Of a stretch of 56,488 nucleotides of DNA, positions 15,363-24,114 are shown piece after piece. The notes under the pieces are model-generated. The model was not told where the DNA came from and made no database searches. It worked only from the letters and a program-made list of their open reading frames with translations. Position numbers and translations under genes: made by a program. Position 1 is the first letter of the stretch. Each line of letters opens with the position of its first letter. The stretch comes from Clostridiales bacterium NK3B98 (GTDB lineage Bacteria > Bacillota > Clostridia > Oscillospirales > Oscillospiraceae): positions 1 through 56,488 of the forward strand of contig ATWA01000011.1 in assembly GCA_000421005.1 (NCBI GenBank), read 5' to 3'.

Positions 15363-17639
15363 TCAGCTGAGACCCAAAAACGAAGACTCGTACTCCTCCA
15401 CCGGGATGGGTTTGGAGAAGTAGTAGCCCTGAAACAGCTTGCAGCCCATGTCCCGCAGCATCTCAAACTGTTCCACAGTCTCCACGCCCTCCGTGAGGGG
15501 GACAATACCCAGCTCGTTGGTCATGTTCATCACATTTCTCAGAATGGTGGTGGCCCGCTTGATGTCCTTCACCTTGGCAAGGAACACCATATCCACCTTG
15601 ACAATGTCCACAGGCATATCCTTGAGCATATTCAGGGAGGAGTAGCCGCTGCCAAAGTCGTCCATCTCCACGATAAAGCCCGCTTCCTGAAGCTCCTGAA
15701 TCATTCTGGTACGGTTGGCCTGCTCGTTAATCATGATGGACTCGGTGATCTCCACCCGGAGACGTTTCGAATCAATGCCAAACTCCTGAACGATGGCGCT
15801 CAGCTCTCTTGGCACGTCCATGAACAAGTAGTCTTTGGGGGAGATATTTACCGAGATAAACAGGTCTCCCCTGCCCAGCTCCTGCCAGCGCTTCAACACC
15901 TGACAGGAGCTGCGCCAGATATGGCGGTCCACGTCAGCGATCATACCGTTGGTCTCAATGGCCGGGATAAACACGCCGGGGGGCAAGAAACCTTTTTCCG
16001 GGTGGATCCAGCGCACCAGCGCCTCGGCGCCGATGACCGTGCCGGTGGTGTCCACGATTGCCTGAAGGTAGGGCCGGATCTGCCCCTCTGCCAGCGCCTC
16101 GGGAAGGTGGTTGACAATCTCCTGATCCCACAGGGCGCTTTCCCGCAGCTTGTCGTCATAGACGGCAAGGTGGCGCTTATACTCCCCTTTGATGGTAGAC
16201 AGCGCCATGTGGGCACGGTCAAACATCACGGACACTTCCATGCTCCGGTCGGTCACATGATAGATACCCTCATGGATCACCATACGGTAGGTAAAGGTCT
16301 CTGCGTCCACACAAAACGAATCCATCATCTGCTCTGCCCTGTCGGGGTCGTACTCCTGAGCGTTGAGGCAACATCCAAAACAGTCTCCGGTGAGGCGACC
16401 TGCGATGGCAGTTGCTGGAAGATTTTCCTTTAACGACACTGCAAGGGAGCGAAGGGCAAAGTCGCCAAAGTCCCGTCCCAGAGAATCGTTAATCATTTTG
16501 AAGTTGTTGATGTCCAGATAGGCGATATAGAAATCGTCATCCGGGTTCTGATCCAGCCGCTCCCGCACCAGCTGATAGAGGTATTCCTTGGTGGGCATAC
16601 CCGTCAGTCTGTCATGGGTTGCGGCGTAGTGCTCCCGCTGGAAGGAGAGCTGCTGCTCTGTCTCGTCCTGAATACTCAAAACAGAGCCCACCGTCCGGCC
16701 TTTTGCGTCCATCACTGTATGCTTTTCCAGCATATAGTAGCGTTTTCCCTGATCTTGCTCCAATTCACGATGGCATTTCCAGCCGTTCTTGTCCAGTTCA
16801 AGGCCGGGGAACAGGGCAATCAGGCGGTTGGTGCAGTCAATAAAATCCTCATCTGTCAGCTTGACCATCTGGCTTCCGTGCTGGTCCGCCCAAAGGCACC
16901 GCTCGTTGATGTCAAAGAAATACAGAGCGGAGGTGAGCCCGGAGGCGATATTGGCCAGCATATGATCCAGCACCCGCATGGGGCGGTAGTACAGGGAGAA
17001 ATAGAACACAAGATAGCCAAACACGGCGTAGCCGATCACAGAGATGTTGACCGGCTCTCTGGAATAGATGTAGAAAGCCTCCCAGACACCGGTAATGGCA
17101 AGCGCAACAATGATAATTGCGTACCGCTCTGCGTAAATCAGGGGCGCACGCATCAGCGCAATCGTAAAGATAAGCAGTACCACCACAAAGAAGAAGTAGT
17201 CAATGCCCAGATGCAGAACACTGCCAGGCATGGAAAGAGCATCATAATACAGTGCTCCATGGGCCGTAGTCTCGGAAAGCCAGAACACATGACCGGTGAT
17301 GGGATTACATGCGATTTGCAGCATATCTGCCGCCAGCAGCAGGGTTGCACCCAGCCGCATTCCCTGCTTCCACTGGGTTCCGCAATAATACAGGGCAAAG
17401 TCCAGCACATAAAACATCATGATGTCCATACCGATCATATTGATATAGACACCTGCACCAGAGAGATATTCGCTGTGGGATATAATGGTCAGAAAACTCC
17501 CTATTACAGGGGGAATGGTGCCGATCAGCAGCTTAGTCACCTTGGGGGCAACTGTCTTTCCTGTCCGTGCAGATGCAACTGCGCAAACGCCCAATGCCGC
17601 TGCCATCAGCGCAATGGCAACAGAAATCCATAACCGCAC
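15363..17639 (-). CDS. Membrane c-di-GMP phosphodiesterase (degenerate GGDEF + EAL)
   Basis: About 758 residues. The first 220 form seven or eight hydrophobic segments resembling the membrane sensor module of many Clostridial GGDEF proteins. A PAS-like stretch follows, then a GGDEF-fold domain with the loop TGDCF near 416, a degenerate active site. The EAL domain keeps GAEALVRW (Glu near 539), VEITES, MDDFGSGYSSLNML and TEGVETVEQ, so phosphodiesterase activity is expected. The start is taken as GTG at 17639, because GAGGTG lies 5 bases upstream; a GTG at 17666 would add nine polar residues. A consensus promoter lies at 17707-17735, divergent from a TetR gene that may regulate it. Confidence 0.9.
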   Translation of the reverse strand: MRLWISVAIALMAAALGVCAVASARTGKTVAPKVTKLLIGTIPPVIGSFLTIISHSEYLSGAGVYINMIGMDIMMFYVLDFALYYCGTQWKQGMRLGATLLLAADMLQIACNPITGHVFWLSETTAHGALYYDALSMPGSVLHLGIDYFFFVVVLLIFTIALMRAPLIYAERYAIIIVALAITGVWEAFYIYSREPVNISVIGYAVFGYLVFYFSLYYRPMRVLDHMLANIASGLTSALYFFDINERCLWADQHGSQMVKLTDEDFIDCTNRLIALFPGLELDKNGWKCHRELEQDQGKRYYMLEKHTVMDAKGRTVGSVLSIQDETEQQLSFQREHYAATHDRLTGMPTKEYLYQLVRERLDQNPDDDFYIAYLDINNFKMINDSLGRDFGDFALRSLAVSLKENLPATAIAGRLTGDCFGCCLNAQEYDPDRAEQMMDSFCVDAETFTYRMVIHEGIYHVTDRSMEVSVMFDRAHMALSTIKGEYKRHLAVYDDKLRESALWDQEIVNHLPEALAEGQIRPYLQAIVDTTGTVIGAEALVRWIHPEKGFLPPGVFIPAIETNGMIADVDRHIWRSSCQVLKRWQELGRGDLFISVNISPKDYLFMDVPRELSAIVQEFGIDSKRLRVEITESIMINEQANRTRMIQELQEAGFIVEMDDFGSGYSSLNMLKDMPVDIVKVDMVFLAKVKDIKRATTILRNVMNMTNELGIVPLTEGVETVEQFEMLRDMGCKLFQGYYFSKPIPVEEYESSFLGLS

Positions 17640-17706
17640 GATATCACCTCGTTTGTCATACTTCACTCAAAGCATAAAATGGCAGAATCAACCTGCCTCT
17701 GTTTTC

Positions 17707-17735
17707 ATTATAGCCGCATTACGTTTCACTGTCAA
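17707..17735 (-). promoter_or_regulatory. Consensus promoter of membrane EAL gene
   Basis: On the minus strand, TTGACA (17730-17735), a 17-base spacer and TATAAT (17707-17712). All twelve box positions match the sigma-A consensus. Confidence 0.82.
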
Positions 17736-17772
17736 AAGATATTTGCACATTTATGACTCTATATTTCCTGCA

Positions 17773-17801
17773 TTGACACAATGTCAGTATTTTGCTATAA
17801 T
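17773..17801 (+). promoter_or_regulatory. Consensus TetR promoter with overlapping palindrome
   Basis: TTGACA (17773-17778), a 17-base spacer and TATAAT (17796-17801), all matching consensus. The inverted repeat TGACA-CAA-TGTCA (17774-17786) covers the -35 box and start of the spacer. This position suits an operator for autorepression by the TetR protein. Confidence 0.8.
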
Positions 17802-17840
17802 GAGCTGGAAATACGACACAGGAACCGAGGAGGAAACGCC

Positions 17841-18470
17841 ATGCCGAGAAGTTCACCTCAGCGAACCGCAGCACGACGGGATGAAATCATCAGCGCCTGC
17901 GAGCAGCTCTATCAGACCATGAGCTTCAAAGAGATCACCATGGGGGAAATCAGCGTCGCCACCACCTTCAGCCGTCCCTCCATCTACAACTACTTTCATA
18001 CCAAGGAAGAGATTTTTCTTGCCCTCCTTCAGCGGGAATACGAGCTGTGGGTGCGAGAGCTGGACCTTCTGCTGGCAGAAAACGAGACGCTGGGTGCAGA
18101 GGAATTTGCCCATGCTCTGGCAGTGTCCGTGGAGCATCGCCCGCTGATGCTGAAAATTCTGTCCATGAACCATTTCGACCTAGAGGAAAACAGCCGTCTG
18201 GAGTGTCTGGTCACCTTTAAGGTAGCGTATGGGAATACGCTAAAGGCGGTTCGCCGCTGTCTGGACAAGTTCTGTCCATGGATGGACGAGGCGGAAAAGC
18301 AGACCTTTCTCTACGGCTTTTTCCCCTTTATCTACGGTATCTATCCCTATGCCTTTGTGACAGAAAAGCAGCGGGAGGCAATGGAGCAGGCGGATGTGGG
18401 ATATGTCTACCTGTCTGTGTATGAGCTCACCTTCTCCTGCATTCAAAAGCTGCTGGCTCACGGCAAATGA
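17841..18470 (+). CDS. TetR-family transcriptional regulator
   Basis: One-component regulator of 209 residues. The N-terminal domain has the TetR helix-turn-helix: ARRDEIISACEQLYQTMSFK, then ITMGEISVATTFSRPSIYNYF and HTKEEIFLALL. The C-terminal ligand domain has no recognisable specificity. The start at 17841 follows GAGGAGGAAACG; the frame is open to 17781 but that part overlaps the promoter. It is divergent from the membrane EAL gene with 38 bases between the two -35 boxes, so it may control that gene and itself. The effector is unknown. Confidence 0.92.
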   Translation: MPRSSPQRTAARRDEIISACEQLYQTMSFKEITMGEISVATTFSRPSIYNYFHTKEEIFLALLQREYELWVRELDLLLAENETLGAEEFAHALAVSVEHRPLMLKILSMNHFDLEENSRLECLVTFKVAYGNTLKAVRRCLDKFCPWMDEAEKQTFLYGFFPFIYGIYPYAFVTEKQREAMEQADVGYVYLSVYELTFSCIQKLLAHGK

Positions 18471-18483
18471 GTCAGCGTGAAAA

Positions 18484-18530
18484 AATCGCACTCGTCTCCG
18501 TGGCAGTCACAGAGACGGGTGCGATTCTTT
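18484..18530 (+). terminator. Terminator of TetR gene
   Basis: Long stem AATCGCACTCGTCTC / GAGACGGGTGCGATT with one mismatch and a 13-base loop, followed by CTTTTCGTTT. The rest of the gap up to 18767 holds only the opposing terminator at 18700-18727. Confidence 0.82.
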
Positions 18531-18699
18531 TCGTTTCCACGGTTATTCTTCCTTTGGCCGTGTCAGGTTTCCCCGCCGTTCCCCTGTGATCTGATACTGG
18601 TTCCCTTCATCGCCCCATCCTCCCAACATTTGATTTCCGCACCTCAATTCCGGCATGATATGCCGTCTCTGGCGTGGGAAATGATAGTGTGATAGAACA

Positions 18700-18727
18700 A
18701 AGGGGACTGCGTTTCCGCAATCCCCTC
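18700..18727 (-). terminator. Terminator of the GH operon
   Basis: Imperfect hairpin AGGGGA-CTGCG / CGCA-ATCCCCT around TTTC, followed on the minus strand by TTTGTTCT. It lies 40 bases after the GH1 stop. Confidence 0.7.
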
Positions 18728-18767
18728 AGACGAAATCATCTTATGCCCATATCAGGCAGAAGAACCA

Positions 18768-20057
18768 TCAGGCCAGCTTTGCATAGCTGCCCAGAACAGC
18801 GAGGCTCTCCTTCGGCGTTCTCATCTGGGTGGTGCGGTCCACTGAAATCAGGCCAAAGGTCATGGAAAAGCCCTTCTGCCACTCGAAATTATCCAACAGG
18901 CTCCAATAGCAGTAGCCCTTTACCGGGATGCCGTCCGAAAGGCAGTTCTCCACACCTTGAAGCGCCCGATGGATAAAAGCGACTCGGCGCTTGTCGTCCG
19001 ACACAGCCACGCCGTTTTCCGTGACAATCAGCTCGCCCTGAAATTCCTCATGCACCTTACGAATCACACGCTCCAGCGCCTCTGGGTAGAACTCATACTC
19101 CATCTGGGTCAGCTCGGCACCCTCCGGGGCAGGCAGCTGTCCCTGAGGCCCATACTGGGTACGGGTGTAGTTCTGCACGCCGAGGAAGTCATCGTCTTGA
19201 ATGTAGGGAAGATAGTGGCGAAATTCCTTGTCCCATGCCGCCTCAGCATAGCCCTCACCGCCGGGTAACGCCTGACAGTCGTGCAGGGAGAGGGTAATGC
19301 CCACCTTTATCTCAGGATGAAGCGCCTTGATGACCTCCTTTGCCGCCTGATGGGCACGGAGAACCAGTTCGTCTCCCTGACTTGTGCGAGAGGAGACGAA
19401 CACCTGCGGCTGGGGGGTGCCAAAAATCCGGGCGTTCTCTGCGGCGGCAAACTTCATGTTTTCCATCATCTTCTCAAAGTTCATGCCTACCTGCACCGTG
19501 CCATCCGCACTTTTGGCGTTTTGGGCTGCCTGCTGCGCCATGAGCTGAAAGCGTTTTGCAATGGCTGCCAGCTGAAGCCCCATATTGGCCTCGTTGATGG
19601 TGCAGATATAGCGCAGCTGGCTTCCCAGCCGTTCCACCACATAGGCTGCATAGCGGCGGAAATACGCAATGGTGCTCTCCGCCTCCCAGCCACCCTTCTG
19701 AATGAGCCAGACCGGACTGGTAAAGTGCATCAGGGTGACGATGGGCTCCACGCCGTTCTCCCGGCAGCAGGCAATCACCTTGCGGTAGTGCTCGATCTCT
19801 CCCTCGTCAAATTTCCCCTCCTCCGGTTCAATCCGTGCCCACTCCACGGAGAAGCGGTAGGCGTTCAGCCCGGCATTTGCCAGAAGACGGATATCCTCCT
19901 GATAGCGGTTGTAGTGGTCGCAGGCGATGCCGCTGGGTTCGGCAAAGCTGGTATGAGGAAGCAGCTCCTGCGCCCAATAATCGCTGTGGATGTTATTGCC
20001 CTCCACCTGATGGGCAGCGGTTGCCGCACCGATGAAAAAATCCTTTGGAAATGCCAT
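18768..20057 (-). CDS. GH1 family beta-glucosidase
   Basis: Retaining glycoside hydrolase of family 1, 429 residues, which removes terminal beta-linked glucose or related sugars. Family signatures are visible: the N-terminal FFIGAATAAHQVEG, the acid/base Glu156 in TINEAN, and the nucleophile Glu347 in IVTENGVA, with the YWSLLDNFEW substrate-pocket motif near 384. No signal peptide, so it is cytoplasmic. The ATG at 20057 shares one base with the TAA stop of the GH43 gene (TAATG) and has AGGAGG upstream. It is the last gene of the operon. The absence of a nearby PTS argues for an unphosphorylated beta-glucoside over a 6-phospho substrate. Confidence 0.93.
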   Translation of the reverse strand: MAFPKDFFIGAATAAHQVEGNNIHSDYWAQELLPHTSFAEPSGIACDHYNRYQEDIRLLANAGLNAYRFSVEWARIEPEEGKFDEGEIEHYRKVIACCRENGVEPIVTLMHFTSPVWLIQKGGWEAESTIAYFRRYAAYVVERLGSQLRYICTINEANMGLQLAAIAKRFQLMAQQAAQNAKSADGTVQVGMNFEKMMENMKFAAAENARIFGTPQPQVFVSSRTSQGDELVLRAHQAAKEVIKALHPEIKVGITLSLHDCQALPGGEGYAEAAWDKEFRHYLPYIQDDDFLGVQNYTRTQYGPQGQLPAPEGAELTQMEYEFYPEALERVIRKVHEEFQGELIVTENGVAVSDDKRRVAFIHRALQGVENCLSDGIPVKGYCYWSLLDNFEWQKGFSMTFGLISVDRTTQMRTPKESLAVLGSYAKLA

Positions 20058-21871
20058 TATGCTCCCTCCTGATCCAGTTTCACGCAAATGCCCTGAGTGA
20101 TGCCGTTTTCGTTGAATGCGTCTACCCGCACAAAGTATTCTCTGCCGCGGATGAGAGCGCCTATCCGGGTTTCTTCTGCCTCGAAAACCATATTGCTGTG
20201 GTAAAGTCTGTCCGGTGCGGCACCAAAGAGGATGTTATAGCCCAGCGTGTCCTTCTGGGGGGCAATGCGGACAAGCATATCCAGATCGCTGGTGCGCCGG
20301 GCGGTAAAGGCCGGAGCTGCGGGCTTTTCACCGTCGCCCCTGCCAAACACACGAAGACCGGAGATGCAGGGGTTCTGTCCATAGGGCACAGCCATGCTGC
20401 TCAGGCGGAGATATCGGCAGGAAAAGCCGTTTTCCCGCAGGATAAAGTCATGGCTGAGGTCGGTCCTCGCCTGGGACTTATCCTCGATCATAAACCAGCT
20501 CTCTCCATCCAGAGAGCCCTCCAGCTTCCATTGGGTCACAAGGTTGTCTTCCTCGATATAGCGTGCCTGAGAGCCGGGGCGGATTTCCCCGGGGCAAGGC
20601 ATATCCATCTTATCGTCGGCAAAGTTGACCTGTACGGCGTGGACGTAAAAGGCCTGACCCAAATCCACACACAGCCACTCGTCACGGCTGTTGGTCGCCG
20701 CCCGCCACCAGCTCTGGACATTCTCCTCTGTTGCCAGCATGGGCTCATGTCCGGGCAGGGACGAGGACGCCCATGCGTACTTCCCGGCGCTGAGCAGCAT
20801 CCACGCCGGATCACGCCACGGGTCATCCTTCCCTTCCGACACCGCCATGGGCCAGTCCCCATAGCGTTGGTTGCAGAAAAGGGCACCGTCAGCGTCAAAG
20901 CCTGCCGGCCAGAGACCCACACGGCGTTCAAAGTCGTGGTTTTTGCTGATACGCATGGTAGACGTGTGCCAGAAATTTTCCTTTTTGTCTGCCATGGTGG
21001 AGCCATGCCCGGCACCGGGTAGAAATCCCCCCGGCTTGTAGGAGTAAGGGTTGTTCTCTGCCAGCGTGAAGGGTCCCAATGGGTTGTCGCCCACATAAAC
21101 GCCGTCGGAGTAGGTGTTGTACTGGGTTCCGGGGGCGGCGTACTGGAGGTAGTATTTCCCCTGATGCTTGTCCATCCATGCCCCTTCGATATAGGGTCTG
21201 TTGGAGAACATCCCCCGGATCAGGGGCTTGACCTCCTCCGGCACCATGCTCTCCGGGATTCCCTGCGCTTCGTGGAATGCCCGATATTTGGCGTCAATCT
21301 CTGCTTCGGATGCCGGGAAAAGGCTGTTGTTCTCGCCCACACGCTCATAGCCGATCTCCAGCGGATGCCCCTCTATCAGCGCCTTTGGCTCCGTTTTGGG
21401 CTGCATGGTCTCCTTGTCCAGCTCCACGCCATAGATGGGAGTCACGTTGGAGCAGCCCCAGTAGAAATAGACCCGGTCATCGTCGTCCACAAACAAATTG
21501 GGATCCCAGAAGGGAAAGCTGCCGGGGATTCTCTCATAGGGTCCGTTCAGAATGTCTCTGGTGCGCCACCGGTCACAGCTATGCTCCCGGTTGGAGGCGC
21601 AGAAATACACCCATTCGCCCAGCACACGCACGTCGGGGGCGTAGTCATAGAGGGGAAGCTCTTCCGGCAGGCGGTGGTTTTCCCAATGTACCAGATCATC
21701 CGAGACCCATACCCCCAGCGTCATGGACGCGAAGATATAATAGCGTCCCTGAAACAGGATCATGGACGGGTCTGCAGCTTCTCTGCAAATCTGCAATTCA
21801 CCATGCCGCCGGGGGTCTGCATTGAACTGATAGCGATAGTTGATGTTGATGGGATTACAGTAGTATTTCAT
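20057..21871 (-). CDS. GH43-like glycosidase with C-terminal F5/8 C-type and Fn3-like domains
   Basis: Five-bladed propeller glycosidase of the GH43 type, 604 residues. The three catalytic acids fit the family: Asp34 in EAADPSM (general base), Asp123 in FWDPNLF (pKa modulator) and Glu229 in YIEGAWMD (general acid). Residues of about 370-500 resemble a galactose-binding-like (F5/8 C) module, with EWLCVDLGQAFYVHAVQVNF. The last 90 look like a fibronectin type III domain. No signal peptide. The start at 21871 follows GGAGGG by 11 bases; a GTG at 21883 lies on the ribosome site. It overlaps the rhamnosidase gene by 17 bases. Substrate is probably an arabinosyl, xylosyl or galactosyl group; family alone does not decide. 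Confidence 0.85.
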   Translation of the reverse strand: MKYYCNPININYRYQFNADPRRHGELQICREAADPSMILFQGRYYIFASMTLGVWVSDDLVHWENHRLPEELPLYDYAPDVRVLGEWVYFCASNREHSCDRWRTRDILNGPYERIPGSFPFWDPNLFVDDDDRVYFYWGCSNVTPIYGVELDKETMQPKTEPKALIEGHPLEIGYERVGENNSLFPASEAEIDAKYRAFHEAQGIPESMVPEEVKPLIRGMFSNRPYIEGAWMDKHQGKYYLQYAAPGTQYNTYSDGVYVGDNPLGPFTLAENNPYSYKPGGFLPGAGHGSTMADKKENFWHTSTMRISKNHDFERRVGLWPAGFDADGALFCNQRYGDWPMAVSEGKDDPWRDPAWMLLSAGKYAWASSSLPGHEPMLATEENVQSWWRAATNSRDEWLCVDLGQAFYVHAVQVNFADDKMDMPCPGEIRPGSQARYIEEDNLVTQWKLEGSLDGESWFMIEDKSQARTDLSHDFILRENGFSCRYLRLSSMAVPYGQNPCISGLRVFGRGDGEKPAAPAFTARRTSDLDMLVRIAPQKDTLGYNILFGAAPDRLYHSNMVFEAEETRIGALIRGREYFVRVDAFNENGITQGICVKLDQEGA

Positions 21872-24110
21872 AGTGATAGCCACCCTCCGTTACCCTGTGT
21901 TTCTCGCCGTTGGGTAAAATAATCTGTGCCGAAATGGGAACAGAAATATCAACGGTGAGGCAATTGTCTTGATAACTCCATGCGCTCTCAATCTGCCCCA
22001 CAGGGGAGTCCCACCGGGCTTTGGCAAAGCCAAGGGCCCTGTTTGGCTGGGGTTGGATGGTCAGCGTCCCCGCTTTCAGAGAAATGCCGCACACACCGCC
22101 AAAGAGCCATCCGGTAATGGCACCGTAGGAATAGTGGTTCAGGGAGTCGTGTACCGTGCCGTCAGCGCCTACGCCGTCCCATGTCTCCCAGATGGTGGTA
22201 GCGCCTTTTTTCACGGCATAGAGCCAGCCGGGGCAATCCTCCTGCAAGAGCAGGCGATAGGCGGTCTCCGTGTGTCCGTTTTCGCTCAGCACCCGGCATA
22301 AATCGGGCGTGGAGAGGAATCCGGTGTTCAGGTGATAGCCGTTTTTCACCACCAAACGGTTCAGTGCGTCTGCCGCCTTTTGCACCTCGTCTCCCTCCAA
22401 AAGCCCAAAGGCGATGGGGCGCACATACTCGCACTGGCGGTCGGAGCGGATTTCCCCGTTTTTGACGCAGAAATGGCGGTATGCCTTTTTGGCATTCCCG
22501 GCGATTTCCTCGTAGCGCTTTGCGTCCTCTGTCTTGCCCAGAACGGCAGCAATCTGCGCCATCAGGGAGGCGGAGCGGTAGTAATAGGCGGTTGCTACCT
22601 CTGGTGCGCCCAGCATCATGGTCTTTTTCATACTCTCGCCGTTGTCCACATCGGGCTGGCACCATTCCCCGAAGTGGAAGCCCTCGTCCATCAGGTATTT
22701 GTGGTACGGGTGGAACAGGTTGTGGGGACGGGTCTTTTGAGCTCGTTTCTCCAGAAAGCCCAGCCAGCGGCACATCATATCGTAATTCTCTTCCAGAATT
22801 TCCTTTCTGCCGTAGGCCTCGTACAGCGCCCACGGCACCAGAACGCAGGCATCGCCCCAGCCAGCGGAGCCCTGAAGCAGATTGGAAATCATACCGCCCT
22901 TGTTGTTCACCGGGGCAATGTTCTGCACCAGTCCGTCCTCTCCCTGAGCAAGGCGGCACTCCCCCAGCCATTTGCGCAGGATGGGATAGCAGTCCGCCAA
23001 GTAGACGGCCGTGGGAGCGAAAACTCCTGCATCCCCCGTCCAGCCTGCACGCTCCCGGGTGGGGCAGTCGGTGGGAATGTCGCAGAAGTTGGAGCGCATA
23101 CTCCACAGACTGTTGAGAAAGAGACGGTTTACGTCGGCGTTCCCGCACTGGAAAAATCCGGTCTGGGGCATTTGGGAATAGACGGCGATGGCGGTAAATG
23201 CAGCATCCTTCAGGTCGATCTCCGTCTCGATTTTTGCATAGCGGAAGCCGAAAATGGTGAAGGAGGGCTTGTAGGTATTCCAGCCGTCCTTGCAGATGTA
23301 AGTGATTTTCTGCGGGATTCCGGCTTTGTTTCGTTCGCCCGGGTCAAAGTTGGACTGAGTGAAGTTTCCGTTTTCATCCAGCGTCTCCCCGTGCCACAGG
23401 GTGAGACGCTGTCCGGCTTTGGCGTTGATACGAATCTGGGTATATCCCGCCAGATTCTGGGAGAAGTCAATGACCTGCTCCCCGTTGGGTGTGGTCATCA
23501 GTGTTCCGGTAAAGCGCTCCTGTTCCAGAATGGGGACACTCTCCATCGGCGCAAGATTTTGATAGCCAAAATCCCGCACCGTCACGGCGTGCCACTGAGT
23601 AATCTCCTCCATCCGGGCATCATAGCATTCGCCCTGTTGCAGGTCGTTTTCCCGTACCGGTCCCTGTTGGCTGGCCTCCCAGCCTTCGTCGCTGCACAGG
23701 ACGACTTCTCCGTTGACTTCCAGCTGGCACAGGAGAGCCAGATCGCTGCCGTAGTAATTGCGCAGTCCATCAATGCCCACGCTGCCTCGGTACCAGCCAT
23801 CCCCCAGTGTGACAGAGAGCGTATTTTTGCCAAGACACAGCAGAGAGGACACATCATAACACTGCACCGTCAGCCGCTTGTGATAATCCCCGGTGCCGGG
23901 GGCAAGGACGAACTCGCCCACAGGATGACCGTTGATGCTGCACTGATACAGCCCGTGGCAGGTGATGAACAATCGGGCATTCTCCGTCCCCTCCACAGGA
24001 AATCTGCGGCGCAGAACAGAGGCGGGCTGTCTCGTCTCCGCCTCGTGGGGCAGCTCCGGGTCAATCCATTTGGCCTTCCAGACAAGGGGCAGTTTCTTTT
24101 GAATCAGCAT
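21855..24110 (-). CDS. GH78 alpha-L-rhamnosidase
   Basis: Inverting alpha-L-rhamnosidase of 751 residues. N-terminal beta-sandwich domains (about 1-300) include WKAKWID and LTVTLGDGWYRG-like stretches typical of the family. The (alpha/alpha)6 catalytic barrel contains the diagnostic RERAGWTGDA near 352-361, and a later WETWDGVG motif with the second catalytic region. A short C-terminal beta-domain closes the protein. No signal peptide, so it acts on imported substrate. It lies 4 bases downstream of the isomerase gene. Rhamnose catabolic genes are not in the window. The natural substrate is probably a small rhamnosylated plant glycoside. Confidence 0.92.
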   Translation of the reverse strand: MLIQKKLPLVWKAKWIDPELPHEAETRQPASVLRRRFPVEGTENARLFITCHGLYQCSINGHPVGEFVLAPGTGDYHKRLTVQCYDVSSLLCLGKNTLSVTLGDGWYRGSVGIDGLRNYYGSDLALLCQLEVNGEVVLCSDEGWEASQQGPVRENDLQQGECYDARMEEITQWHAVTVRDFGYQNLAPMESVPILEQERFTGTLMTTPNGEQVIDFSQNLAGYTQIRINAKAGQRLTLWHGETLDENGNFTQSNFDPGERNKAGIPQKITYICKDGWNTYKPSFTIFGFRYAKIETEIDLKDAAFTAIAVYSQMPQTGFFQCGNADVNRLFLNSLWSMRSNFCDIPTDCPTRERAGWTGDAGVFAPTAVYLADCYPILRKWLGECRLAQGEDGLVQNIAPVNNKGGMISNLLQGSAGWGDACVLVPWALYEAYGRKEILEENYDMMCRWLGFLEKRAQKTRPHNLFHPYHKYLMDEGFHFGEWCQPDVDNGESMKKTMMLGAPEVATAYYYRSASLMAQIAAVLGKTEDAKRYEEIAGNAKKAYRHFCVKNGEIRSDRQCEYVRPIAFGLLEGDEVQKAADALNRLVVKNGYHLNTGFLSTPDLCRVLSENGHTETAYRLLLQEDCPGWLYAVKKGATTIWETWDGVGADGTVHDSLNHYSYGAITGWLFGGVCGISLKAGTLTIQPQPNRALGFAKARWDSPVGQIESAWSYQDNCLTVDISVPISAQIILPNGEKHRVTEGGYHYEILL

Positions 24111-24114
24111 TCTA

